This document shows positions 21,303 to 30,927 of a stretch of 64,000 nt of DNA, piece after piece (the stretch's first letter is position 1; each line of letters starts with the position of its first letter). The notes under the pieces were generated by a model. It ran no database searches and was not told the DNA's origin. It saw only the letters and a program-made list of their open reading frames with translations. Origin of the DNA: Hexactinellida sp. DTS-2022 (Eukaryota; Porifera; Hexactinellida); the NCBI GenBank assembly GCA_028753945.1, contig JAPNXP010000003.1, positions 310,001 to 374,000 on the forward strand, written 5' to 3'. A program made the position numbers and the translations under genes.

Positions 21303-21560
21303 AGTAGACTCGGCTATAACACATATAACGTACCTCCTGGGGGTGGAATGAGTACGTACTAATCGAGTTTAGAATTATACGCTGCTTTATAAACTTGGTT
21401 AACAATTAAATACAGTAGAACCTCGTTAGTACGAAAAACGGTTAATACGAATAAACAGTTCCACAAAATCAGGTCCCTACAATGGATATTCAATGGGTAT
21501 TACTCCGGTTAATACGAACTTCGGATAAAGCGAACAAATTTTACCGTCAGTTGGTGTACG
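21303..21560. mobile_element. Pogo-type MITE ends (CAGTAGAACCTCGTTAGTACG)
   Basis: Two related ends: CAGTAGACTCGGCTATAACA at 21303, and TA-CAGTAGAACCTCGTTAGTACG from 21413. The second has GGTTAATACGAA motifs and reaches an inverse end (GTACTAACGAGGTT) at 21559, which opens the satellite array. The element therefore lacks a clean right border. Confidence 0.6.
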
Positions 21561-22025
21561 TACTAACGAGGTTATACTACCACTATGTTCCTATGGGTGT
21601 ATTAACCGTGTGCCTACTAACGAAGTTATACTACCACTGTACTATGTTCCTATGGGTGCATTAACCGTGTGCCTACTAACGAGGTTATACTACCACTATG
21701 TATGTTCCCATGGGTGCATTACCCGTGTTCCTACTAACGAGGTTATACTACCACTATGTATGTTCCTATGGGTGCATTACCCGTGTTCCTACTAACGAGG
21801 TTATACTACCACTATGTATGTTCCTATGGGTGCATTACCCGTGTTCCTACTAACGAGGTTATACTACCACTATGTATGTTCCTATGGGTGCATTACCCGT
21901 GTTCCTACTAACGAGGTTATACTACCACTATGTATGTTCCTATGGGTGCATTACCCGTGTTCCTACTAACGAGGTTATACTACCACTATGTATGTTCCTA
22001 TGGGTGCATTAGCCGTGTTCCTATA
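21559..22025. repeat. 58-bp tandem repeat, 8 units
   Basis: Eight units beginning CTAACGAGG at 21563, 21617, 21676, 21734, 21792, 21850, 21908 and 21966. The last six are spaced exactly 58 bp and are nearly identical. Each unit carries ACTAACGAGGTTATAC, the right terminus of the adjoining pogo-type MITE. Frames through the array are not genes. Confidence 0.92.
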
Positions 22026-22559
22026 GCCATACTATACCTATTAACCGTGTGCCTTTAGCCCCCGCCCCCGGGAGTGGCCGCCACTATGGTGCAGCTGCAG
22101 GCGGCTTAGGGGGGACCTGTGCAGGTGCAACAGAGGAAGGGGGACCTGTTCAGCGGGGGCGGAGACGGGGGGATTAACTTTGAGCTGAACTAACCGCTTT
22201 GTGTTGTGATACTACTGTATTGGAGTAGGTTATGTTTTAACCGTATTATAGGATTTGTACCTCGTACTTTGGGTCAAATGGTTGGCACGGCTCTAGTTTT
22301 CAATTTACCGGGAGGTCCGCTGGGCTAACTCTCGTATTTATGGACGTTGATTGTATATCATATATTACAATTTACATCTCTGTTGTACATGCTAACACCT
22401 GCAAAAAATAACAACAATACAATAAATAGACAACTCATATAAAAAGTAGCTCAAAAACAATATAGGAGGGAAGGGAGAGACACACTAACTTACTTAGAAT
22501 AAAAGTATTTAGTACCTAACTACTACTAACTAATTAGTGTTTGGTATCTACAATACAAA
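22026..22559. other. GC-rich patch and 3' flank of the VLIG-VWA gene
   Basis: 22055-22170 is unusually GC-rich (CCCGCCCCCGGGAG, then GGGGGGACC twice) and contrasts with its surroundings. It may be a remnant of another repeat. The rest is the AT-rich downstream flank of the minus-strand gene. No RNA gene seen. Confidence 0.4.
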
Positions 22560-25500
22560 TTAGTCCGTTTTGTAGTCAATGAAGATACTGAGGATAGCGT
22601 CATTCACTGTCTCTTTCCCCACTAACTGGAAATCTCCACACAGCTTTCCTAGGTTTGATTTCATTGCAGCCTCGAAGTTATCAAACTTTCCTCCAGTGCT
22701 TATCCCGTTATACTTAATGTCCAATTCGTGCATTTTCTTCCAGACATCTCTATCCCAATCAAATTTACACCGAGTCCCATGGTTACAGCAACAGCAGTTT
22801 CCTGTATTGCTGTTGGAGCTGTGAGATTTGTAATCAGGAAAGTTACCATGGGGAGGAGCGTCGTATATGTGAATAATTATGTTTGTAAAGCCTTCGGGAG
22901 TTGTCCAATCACACTTTGTTGTAGCAGTAGCTAGTCCATCTAGTACAGCCTCAGGGACATCTCCACCGCCATGTACTCTGATGTTATTTAGGAAGTCTGC
23001 GATGCTGTGATGATCCGGGGTGAAACTCGATCCGCTAGGGAACTGTTCAATTATTTTATCACCGTCACAATGATCTCGATAAATAACTATCTTAAATACA
23101 GCTTGTTTACCTCCATGTTCATAGAGGCTAATGAGTTGCATCACCGATACTCTGGCCCTATGAATCTCTGTGTGCATTGATCTAGTCCCATCGATCACGA
23201 AACAAATGCGATATCTGGTTGATCTTAATGAATCGTTAAATTCTGAATAACAAATGTATTTGATATCCACTCCTTTAGAGGCATGGTAATTCAAGATTCC
23301 TTTTCCGAATTTATCCCAAATTTTTTTCATTTTTTCTCTGTTGTTTTCTTGTAATGCTTTGTATTCTCTATCATTAGGTAGAGTCCAATCCCATTCGTTT
23401 CCAGTTTTTTCCTTGAACTTACTCCAGGTCATTTCCTGACCAGGTATTTGTACAAGTGTATCATTTTTATAATCATCACACATGAATAGAATAGCGGTTC
23501 TATTTATGTCATTCTTCCACACCTTCCCTCCCATTGAACATATCTGGTGTCCTGTTTTTATATGGCATTTCCCATCGTGAGGATGGATCTCCTTCTCACA
23601 GAATTTCCCGCAGCTGGGACATTGGGACGGACAGTTGATAACCAGAGAGGAGTACTCATCTCTAAGGGTTTTTATGATTTCTTCAAGCTTGGCTCTGCTC
23701 ACTTCAAATTGATAGCTATCTAGAGTATATTTAAATTCTCTTATGTACTCGTGGATATTGAATATTTGCACAGAATTGAACATTTTTGTGTTTGCTAACT
23801 TTTTGAATGTCTCATTATCCAGGAAGAAACTCTGATTAATAAGTTTCTCACAAAGACAGGCATTTTTTTTCTTTACAAATTTGATACCTTCTACTTGGAA
23901 ATAATTGTTGATGGATGTTTGTAATCGATTTGGAGTTACCTTTGGGTCCAAATACATTTCCAGATATATCACAGCTATCTTTAATAAACTTTCTCTTGCT
24001 TGCTCTACCGATTCTACGTGTTTATCATCCAACTCAAAAATGCTGTCTGAATCGAATCCTGTTTCTCCTAATTCTCTATTCTTCTTATCAAGAATTTGCA
24101 ACATTGTTGTTAGTTTTACTTGAATTCTGTTTAGTTGTTTTTTAAAAAGAGCTTTCATGTTCTTAAATATTTCGCCGGAAAGATTTTCTACCAGTCCTTC
24201 CCATTTTCTGTTGAATTCCCTCTGCACTATCTCATTTCGGTTGCAAATGGATTGAATTATTATATCATTTTGATTAATTATTTCTTTACCAGGCTTTGTT
24301 TCAAGTTCTTTCGTTATTTGCTCTTCAATTTGTAAGAGAATGCTCTTGTAGGATAAGGTGCCCCTCTTGTCTCTGAATTTCTGCTCAACCCTAGTTCGCT
24401 CATCCGTTATAACACCTCTCTTCACAGCCTCTAAGAATTCTATAGCGAAGAAGTTAGAAGTTTTTCGATCATTTAGCCTCAATTCCTTCCTATCCCAGTT
24501 TCCCCTTGCTATCTGAATTTTCAAAATTGCACTTAAGAAATACTCCTTCTTCCTGAGTTTCTCTCCTTCGTTACTCAATCTACTTTGAGTGTTTATGTGT
24601 TCTTTCAAACCCCATTTTGATTTGAATGCATACGCGAATACAAGAGTAGATAGCGCCCTCTCAGCTGCGATAGTCAACCTCGCATGAATATAATTAATCT
24701 CATAATTAACATGTTTGAGAGTGGAACACAAGAAATTGACAAGTTGTTTGACGGTGCCTTGAGTTATTTCAGGATCAGATTCGATTATTTTCAGAACTTT
24801 TGCAGAAATGTTATCAATTAACTTCTTCCATGTACTCTCTCCTGTATTATTTGGATCCTTAAGGACAGATGTTAGTTGCATGATTTGTTCTCTCTCCTCC
24901 AGTTTCCATGTTATGTCTGCGTGGTTATAGTAGCCAGAGCAGTAGTTCACGAGAGAGTGACAGCACTCAGGCACCCATTCACTAATTTGTGAAATAACCG
25001 CTGATGTAAACAGCGGATTAATGGAGCTATTGTCCACTTTGTACAGCGTATCCTGACCCAAATATTCATACCTGTCCTCTCCTGTGAATGGAGCCATCTC
25101 TTTTATCGGTATGTTGTTTCGCATGCATGGATAGACGAAATCCTCCGTTATACTGTTTCCTTCAAAACTTTGTTGTATTTCTGTTCTTATTAGTTGTATT
25201 GCTTCATCCATATCGAAGTTTGTTTTATGAATACAATCTTGAATAGTTCCTTTGTTCTCCATTGTTTTCGATTCCATTTTGAAGATAGTATACAGATCAT
25301 CGAAATAATCAACTCTCTCGTTCTCTTCTTCTCCCTCATTATCTCCGAAACACTCTTTCCATATTTCTTCAAATGCTTCTGTTTGTTCTTCTTTACTCTT
25401 ATCTAGATATTTATCAATGTTAGTCGAGATTTTATCTTGAAATTTCCCCATGTTTTCAGACAGCTTAATTTCTGTTAAAACAGCTTTAATTTGGTACTTG

Positions 25501-28500
25501 AGTCTATCCTTGTAGTTCTTTCTCTCTATGTAAATTAGTCTCACTAGATTGGATCTCATTTCTTCACAGACATGGTTCGTTTTCTTTAGTAATTGGTCTT
25601 CTTGACATATATTTTTAAATTCTATCAAGCTTCTTTCATGATGTACATTATATGTCTCGTCGAACTTCAACATCTTTTCTTCCAATATTATAGTTTGAGA
25701 TTGTAATTTGGTTATTTCTTTGACTTCTCTAATCAACTGTTCTATAATATTGTCGAACTCTTTCTTATGATGGAAAATATGTTTCTGCAATAAATCACTG
25801 ACCACCATTCTGAGGTAATTATAACTCATCAATTCATCCACATTCCTATACTTGACTATGTCTTGGTATCTGATTATTGATTCCCAAATAACTCCGGACA
25901 TTTCCAACCAATCCTTCATTGACTTGAAAGTAGCTCTCTCGTCAGGTGGCATTTCGATCAGCTGATTGATAATAGACTGTCTTAACTCAGCACATTTGTT
26001 TGCAAAAGCAACAGATGGAGAGAGTCTATTCACTTCCGAATCGAATAGCTTTGATGCTGGCATGTTCATAGGAACACAATTAAATGCTGAAGGTAGTATG
26101 AATAGATTATCTCTCGAGACTTTAATTAAATCCGAGATCTTTGCGCCTTCTAATTCCATCAGATCAGACTCTTCGCTTAACTTATCTAGCAGAGTATCCA
26201 TTGCGTCTAAATGCTTGTTAGTATCTGGGTCTGCCACTTGATTGAGAACGAAGAATATCTTGGGAGCTACTACCTTGCTTACCTTTAGTTTGAGTAGGGA
26301 GTGAGCGCATATCTGCAGCATGTTCTGCATATCTTCGCCTAGCTCTCCCTTGATATTAATAATAACCACCTGAGATACAGCTAGACAGAATAACACCATT
26401 GTTCTATCAAAGTTTATATCGGAAATCTCCCTTTTGCTGCCCGCGTCGAGGCCCTCTGTGTCCAGAATTAGGAATTGGTTTGTGAGATTAATAGGCTTAC
26501 TCAGTCTGGCCAGAGACCCGTATATGCCTCTAGTGCACCTACCAGCACTGGTTAGAAACTTGCAACCAAAACAGTAGTTGAGGAGTGTTGATTTTCCAGA
26601 GCTCTGGCGTCCGAATATGCTAACTACAATGGGAGGCTGCATCATGCATACTTTCTTTCCTTTATTAATGATACTCAACTCATCGTATTGCTTCTTGTAC
26701 AACTGTCTTAGCAGAGCATTAATGTCATTGTTAAAGAACCTCAGATTGTCCCCATCAATTAGCTCGAACGCCTCTCCTCTCTCCACGTGACTACTGAAGT
26801 TCTTAGCAAATTTCTGTGTATAGCTATCTGTCGAATTATTTCCATACTTGCTAGACAACAGAGCTTCTCTCCAGAGTATTTCGATGCTGTATTTGTCATT
26901 GGGATTCCGCTTTGATACCTGGTTTGTCAGTGCAGAGAGTTCTTGTGATAACTTCCACAGTAAGAGTCCCGAATGATCTCTCTCAAGAATATCATTGAAA
27001 CTCAATGCGATATCTCCCATTTTACTCTTTTCTAGAAATTCTTTGAAATTTACACAGCTCGTATTCAACGCTTCAGTGGCCTTGTAGTCCGTTTCAAAAC
27101 ACGCTTTATAGTATGAGCTCATGTATTTCACAAAGCTAGGGTAGTAGCTTAAGAAAGAAAAATCTATTTCGCGAATTGACATGGGGTGTTTTTTGATGTA
27201 ATCGATTATTGTTTGTATTATTTTCTTATCGGTTTGTATCTCGCTCAAGTTGGGACTTCTCAGTGCACTCATTAGAGACTCTATGAACTCTGTTCCGATT
27301 AGTTTGGGATTCTTCAAGTGTAGTATCTCATAACCGATTTTTTTAAGTGTTGGATGGACAACAATATCTTTTTTCGTTAGGTTAGGAAGGAAAATAAAAG
27401 TCTTTTTCTTTGTATTGTAGTCTTTTTCTTCTGTATTATTTGTATAGTTTTGTGTTATTGTAGCTTCAGTCCCATCACAGTCTCTGATAAACACGTACAG
27501 ATATGCAAAGCAAGTTTCAAAGTGTTTAATTTTTTCTTCTATTATTGAATAGTTTTCCTTGTAATCAGAATAACTGATATGAATTAGCGCAATATCCAAA
27601 TGCTGACAGATTATTCTAATGACTTTTGGATCTGAGTATCTGTGGCAGTCGATGTACGCCCATTTTGTAGTCTCTTCTGTTTCTGTAGATTTAGCGTTCA
27701 GTTTCCCGAATAGATTCCTAGTCAACTGAATGTCTATAGACTGTAAATGAAATGCGCTGTTTTGAGGATTTCCTTCTACGAAATCTGCCTCAAATATCAA
27801 ATCTAGCAAATGTGACTTTCCGATTGAATTCCAACTAGCTTGTCCTATTCCGAATGACACCAGTCCACGATACTCTTGCAAGCAGTACCACAGCTCTGTG
27901 CAGAGGCCGAGTTCGATCTTTCCCCCTTTTAGAAGCTCAGTTTTAATTCTCGGATAGTAGAGCGGGACTGGATTGCTGAATGAATAATGTTCAATGCAGA
28001 GACTCCTAACTACAGGGTCAGACAGCTGGAATGTCATATGGAATATGTCGTAGCTAGTGATTGCAATACTGCACGCTTTCGCGATTATCCTTGTAATAGT
28101 TTTTAAGGAGAGGCTGCACTTTAAATAGTAGAATACCAATGGCAAGAGCTGGTTGAAAGTTTCCCTGGTGTCGGCAGGCCCCACTCTCCCTGTTCTCTCT
28201 ATCATGGTATCAAATGACTCTGTAACTATGGTCCTATACGTGCGAAATGTTTTCGTTTCTTTACCAAAATTAATTACCAAATCTTCGATTTTTTTCTTTT
28301 GACAATTAGCATAATAGTCTCTCTCTTTCTGGTTTGGAGAGTACTGTACCAAATACTCTCTTATCACGGACTCTACTTTATTCAGCTTGATGCTCAGCTG
28401 TTCTATGTTTAGACCGCTGTCTCTGATGATTAGAATGTCCTGAATGCTTAGATTTGTGTCGAATTCAAAGAATTTTCTTGACTCATCAAACTTTTCGAAG

Positions 28501-29165
28501 TATTTTCGTACAAGTTCATATTCCTGCTCATCGTTTGTTTTTAAAATGTAACAGAGTGTGTTCTGGAGTTTAAGATTTCGAGATTTTATCATTTCTCTTA
28601 ATTTAGAACTGGTTTGTACGCCTATGTTTTTCTGTCTCTGTATTATTTCCAAGATTATTTGGCCTTCTGCTCCGTAGAATGTTATAAACTTATTATCAAC
28701 AAATTCCTGAATCTTCCTATTGGACGATAGTTTCAGTTGATACGCTATGTCATTTATGGAAGTTCCTTTGTTAAAGAGTTCACTGATGATATCTTTCTGG
28801 CTGTCACTGAGCGGTCTGGATTCTAAATATTCTGCGACCAATTCTTCATCAATTTCACAAAATTTTGCAATTTTTTTCGCACTTTGAATTTGTGGATGAT
28901 TTTTCAAACATGTATCTATTGAGCTAATCTCTTGTTTGCTCAGGCACTCATTTCTCGATAACCCCAGCGCTTCAAGAACGCCACTCGCCTGTTCAATTGA
29001 AATGCCCAGCTTGAGTGACAGTAATTCGGGATCATCAATAATTTGTTTGCCTTTTGTACGTATATACTCGAAATGCTTGCTTCCAATGTTCAAAGCAAGC
29101 AATTTACGATCTAATTCATTTTCTTCTGAAATGTCAAGTGGCTCAATCGAGCTCAGATCAGCCAT
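22560..29165 (-). CDS. Giant VLIG/GVIN-like GTPase with C-terminal VWA domain
   Basis: Intronless ORF of 2201 residues from the ATG at 29165. Residues about 44-277 contain helix-turn-helix-like repeats. About 330-830 is the family's upstream helical/pseudo-GTPase part, with a P-loop-like NSIGKS at 446-451. The main GTPase has G1 GRQSSGKST at 852-860, G3 DTEGLD at 902-907, and LNQVAD at 974-979 where the family carries its G4-like motif. About 1080-1840 is helical and charged, coiled-coil-like. A Cys/His cluster (C1845, C1849, C1852, C1856, H1861, H1863, C1867, H1868, H1873, C1876) suggests zinc binding, as at the C-terminus of VLIG proteins. About 1985-2195 is a von Willebrand A domain with MIDAS DGTRS at 1992-1996, YRDHCDG, GGGDVPEAV and DAPPHG, closest to alpha-kinase-linked VWA domains. 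VLIGs are cytosolic, interferon-inducible dynamin-like GTPases in vertebrates; a role in sponge immunity is inferred. The added VWA domain is unusual. Confidence 0.9.
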   Translation of the reverse strand: MADLSSIEPLDISEENELDRKLLALNIGSKHFEYIRTKGKQIIDDPELLSLKLGISIEQASGVLEALGLSRNECLSKQEISSIDTCLKNHPQIQSAKKIAKFCEIDEELVAEYLESRPLSDSQKDIISELFNKGTSINDIAYQLKLSSNRKIQEFVDNKFITFYGAEGQIILEIIQRQKNIGVQTSSKLREMIKSRNLKLQNTLCYILKTNDEQEYELVRKYFEKFDESRKFFEFDTNLSIQDILIIRDSGLNIEQLSIKLNKVESVIREYLVQYSPNQKERDYYANCQKKKIEDLVINFGKETKTFRTYRTIVTESFDTMIERTGRVGPADTRETFNQLLPLVFYYLKCSLSLKTITRIIAKACSIAITSYDIFHMTFQLSDPVVRSLCIEHYSFSNPVPLYYPRIKTELLKGGKIELGLCTELWYCLQEYRGLVSFGIGQASWNSIGKSHLLDLIFEADFVEGNPQNSAFHLQSIDIQLTRNLFGKLNAKSTETEETTKWAYIDCHRYSDPKVIRIICQHLDIALIHISYSDYKENYSIIEEKIKHFETCFAYLYVFIRDCDGTEATITQNYTNNTEEKDYNTKKKTFIFLPNLTKKDIVVHPTLKKIGYEILHLKNPKLIGTEFIESLMSALRSPNLSEIQTDKKIIQTIIDYIKKHPMSIREIDFSFLSYYPSFVKYMSSYYKACFETDYKATEALNTSCVNFKEFLEKSKMGDIALSFNDILERDHSGLLLWKLSQELSALTNQVSKRNPNDKYSIEILWREALLSSKYGNNSTDSYTQKFAKNFSSHVERGEAFELIDGDNLRFFNNDINALLRQLYKKQYDELSIINKGKKVCMMQPPIVVSIFGRQSSGKSTLLNYCFGCKFLTSAGRCTRGIYGSLARLSKPINLTNQFLILDTEGLDAGSKREISDINFDRTMVLFCLAVSQVVIINIKGELGEDMQNMLQICAHSLLKLKVSKVVAPKIFFVLNQVADPDTNKHLDAMDTLLDKLSEESDLMELEGAKISDLIKVSRDNLFILPSAFNCVPMNMPASKLFDSEVNRLSPSVAFANKCAELRQSIINQLIEMPPDERATFKSMKDWLEMSGVIWESIIRYQDIVKYRNVDELMSYNYLRMVVSDLLQKHIFHHKKEFDNIIEQLIREVKEITKLQSQTIILEEKMLKFDETYNVHHERSLIEFKNICQEDQLLKKTNHVCEEMRSNLVRLIYIERKNYKDRLKYQIKAVLTEIKLSENMGKFQDKISTNIDKYLDKSKEEQTEAFEEIWKECFGDNEGEEENERVDYFDDLYTIFKMESKTMENKGTIQDCIHKTNFDMDEAIQLIRTEIQQSFEGNSITEDFVYPCMRNNIPIKEMAPFTGEDRYEYLGQDTLYKVDNSSINPLFTSAVISQISEWVPECCHSLVNYCSGYYNHADITWKLEEREQIMQLTSVLKDPNNTGESTWKKLIDNISAKVLKIIESDPEITQGTVKQLVNFLCSTLKHVNYEINYIHARLTIAAERALSTLVFAYAFKSKWGLKEHINTQSRLSNEGEKLRKKEYFLSAILKIQIARGNWDRKELRLNDRKTSNFFAIEFLEAVKRGVITDERTRVEQKFRDKRGTLSYKSILLQIEEQITKELETKPGKEIINQNDIIIQSICNRNEIVQREFNRKWEGLVENLSGEIFKNMKALFKKQLNRIQVKLTTMLQILDKKNRELGETGFDSDSIFELDDKHVESVEQARESLLKIAVIYLEMYLDPKVTPNRLQTSINNYFQVEGIKFVKKKNACLCEKLINQSFFLDNETFKKLANTKMFNSVQIFNIHEYIREFKYTLDSYQFEVSRAKLEEIIKTLRDEYSSLVINCPSQCPSCGKFCEKEIHPHDGKCHIKTGHQICSMGGKVWKNDINRTAILFMCDDYKNDTLVQIPGQEMTWSKFKEKTGNEWDWTLPNDREYKALQENNREKMKKIWDKFGKGILNYHASKGVDIKYICYSEFNDSLRSTRYRICFVIDGTRSMHTEIHRARVSVMQLISLYEHGGKQAVFKIVIYRDHCDGDKIIEQFPSGSSFTPDHHSIADFLNNIRVHGGGDVPEAVLDGLATATTKCDWTTPEGFTNIIIHIYDAPPHGNFPDYKSHSSNSNTGNCCCCNHGTRCKFDWDRDVWKKMHELDIKYNGISTGGKFDNFEAAMKSNLGKLCGDFQLVGKETVNDAILSIFIDYKTD

Positions 29166-29841
29166 TAATTAACCTACAGTAAATATGTGACTCGATTATT
29201 TGATTTTATCGCGCGTGGGTGGTATATTCTCCTTCCAGATTATTTTAAATGAATATGTTTTGATGAATTATTCCAATTTTAGTTGTAATATTATAACAAG
29301 CATAAAATAATTGTAACAGTTTATTTATGTGCCGACTATGTAATATTTAAATCCTTTCTCGGATCCCCTGTACGGGAGTTTATATGAGAAAATGTTATGC
29401 CTTCCTACAGACCTAGCTACACCTTAGCGTCAGAGCTCCAAACTTTTGTATTTTAATGATAAATATATTGAATTTGATATTTTGTCGCTCACTATATACA
29501 TAAACCTTCCTATTATGTTATATTTGGGATTGGATCCATACTTTGTAAAACCAGTATTTAGTTAATTAATTTTATAGTACGCTATACATTTCTAGTAAAT
29601 AATTATCGGGGGTCTTTTTGTATATAAAAAATGTAAAACCCTGATTATATTTTCAACTAATTTAGCACATTTGAACTTTTCTCGGGATCTTAGTTGACTG
29701 ATTCATTGAATTATTTAGACATTATTTGAAAAATAAATTATTCATATTATTGACGTTATTCAATGAATTAGTCAACTTAGCGAGGGATATATTATTATAA
29801 GATCTTGTTAATCCGTCTAATATTTTATAGAAATGCGTACT
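29166..29841. other. Upstream region of the VLIG-VWA gene
   Basis: Read on the minus strand, the bases before the ATG include TTTACTGTAG, which resembles a splice acceptor, so a non-coding 5' exon is possible. 29680-29800 contains an imperfect inverted pair around TTGACTGATTCATTGAATTA and AATTAGTCAA, perhaps a small MITE. No gene seen. Confidence 0.35.
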
Positions 29842-29934
29842 TTAGTCTTCTCCGCTTAATTGGGACACTTTATTCCCAGGAAAATCAGAAAAATATTCCT
29901 GGCATTTGTCCCAATTGAGTAGAGTGAGTCTACT
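29842..29934. mobile_element. Short pogo-type MITE (CTCCGCTTAATTGGGACA)
   Basis: Ends AGTCTTCTCCGCTTAATTGGGACA-like on the left and the inverse of AGTAGACTCACTCTACTCAA on the right. About 93 bp. Related to the 1048-1233 element. Confidence 0.6.
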
Positions 29935-30481
29935 TTATTCGGTTTCTGGAGGAGGTATAATCCGAGTTCTACTTTAAATATACTAGTTAAGTTAAGAGAA
30001 TATTATATTTAAAGTTTAACATCGAACATTATTAGTACCAATTTAGAAATCTTAATTAAGACTATGTCTGCATATTCATAGGTTAGTACCTTTATATTCA
30101 TATCATGTTTCGATTGAGATTATGCAAGTTAAGCACTGCAATAAGTAGTGAAATAATATGATAGCAATAATTTATACTTACCAACTTAAGGTTATTTGCT
30201 GGTGACATCCTGTTTAGCTACAAATCCTCTGTGAATAACAACCAACAAATACTGAAAGCAACAAGTTTAATATAGATGCTACAAAACAAACAAAACAGTT
30301 CAGAATAACTACATAATGCATACACTCTGCTATTTATATAAGTGTGTAAGAGAAAGACATGTGTGTGTCAGCAAGACATCTGATTGGTCAGTTATCAGGT
30401 AGATTCCTGGTCTTCATATATGAACTCTATCGACCGATTGGCTCGCTCGATTGTGTTGCGTGTTTACAAAGTCGATGAGAA
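29935..30481. other. Intergenic, no gene seen
   Basis: AT-rich DNA with a GTGTGT tract (30359-30369). No element ends or conserved frame recognised. Confidence 0.4.
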
Positions 30482-30589
30482 TTACCGAATAGCTTTCTCT
30501 TTCAGATAGTCAAAGTGCGCCAGCTCTGTAGCAAGGTTATTGCACATATTTTCAAGCTGCTCCCTGGCAACCGAACACTGGCTGTTTGC
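30482..30589 (-). CDS. Exon-like coding segment, unidentified
   Basis: On the minus strand an acceptor (TTGTATTTAG) precedes an open 104-nt stretch reading VAREQLENMCNNLATELAHF then DYLKEKAIR. It ends either at a CG|GTAATT donor (30486) or at the TAA that this donor contains (30482). Its base composition is richer than the flanks and the frame is clean from the acceptor. The helical, heptad-like pattern recalls a coiled coil or BAR-type helix, but no family is recognised. It lies 340 bp beyond the stop of the five-exon gene upstream and is phase-compatible with a weak GAG|GTGCAG donor inside that gene's last exon, so it could be an alternative 3' exon. It could also be the end of a separate gene. 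Confidence 0.35.
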   Translation of the reverse strand, partial: ANSQCSVAREQLENMCNNLATELAHFDYLKEKAIR

Positions 30590-30716
30590 CTAAATACAAT
30601 TGTACTTACGTATATATCACCCAACACCTTTCAATATACAAACCGGGTTCGCAAAGGTGATTTTTTGCTGATACAAAATGACCTTACCAATGCTTGAGAT
30701 TACATTGGACAAGGTA

Positions 30717-30839
30717 CAGTAGATATCGATTATAAGAACGTTCTACTGGAAACGGTTGCCGTATACCCTATATAATTATGTCTGTTATAAGAACATTATA
30801 TGCAGTTCCCGACGATGTTCTTATAACCGACATCCACTA
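30717..30839. mobile_element. Tc1/pogo-type MITE (CAGTAGATATCGATTATAAG)
   Basis: Left end TA-CAGTAGATATCGATTATAAG; right end is the inverse of TAGTGGATGTCGGTTATAAG, followed by TA. 123 bp, with internal GTTCTTATAA inverted motifs. Confidence 0.75.
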
Positions 30840-30927
30840 TATTGGTCGATATACTAGCAATTCCAATACAGTTATGTATTAGCATTCGTATGAGCCACTA
30901 GATGTGCCTAATTAGCAGAACTCACTT

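Noticed and set aside
21559-22025. Regular direct repeats resembling a CRISPR array
   Set aside because: Units are contiguous 58-bp tandem copies without unique spacers, and the setting is a eukaryotic genome.
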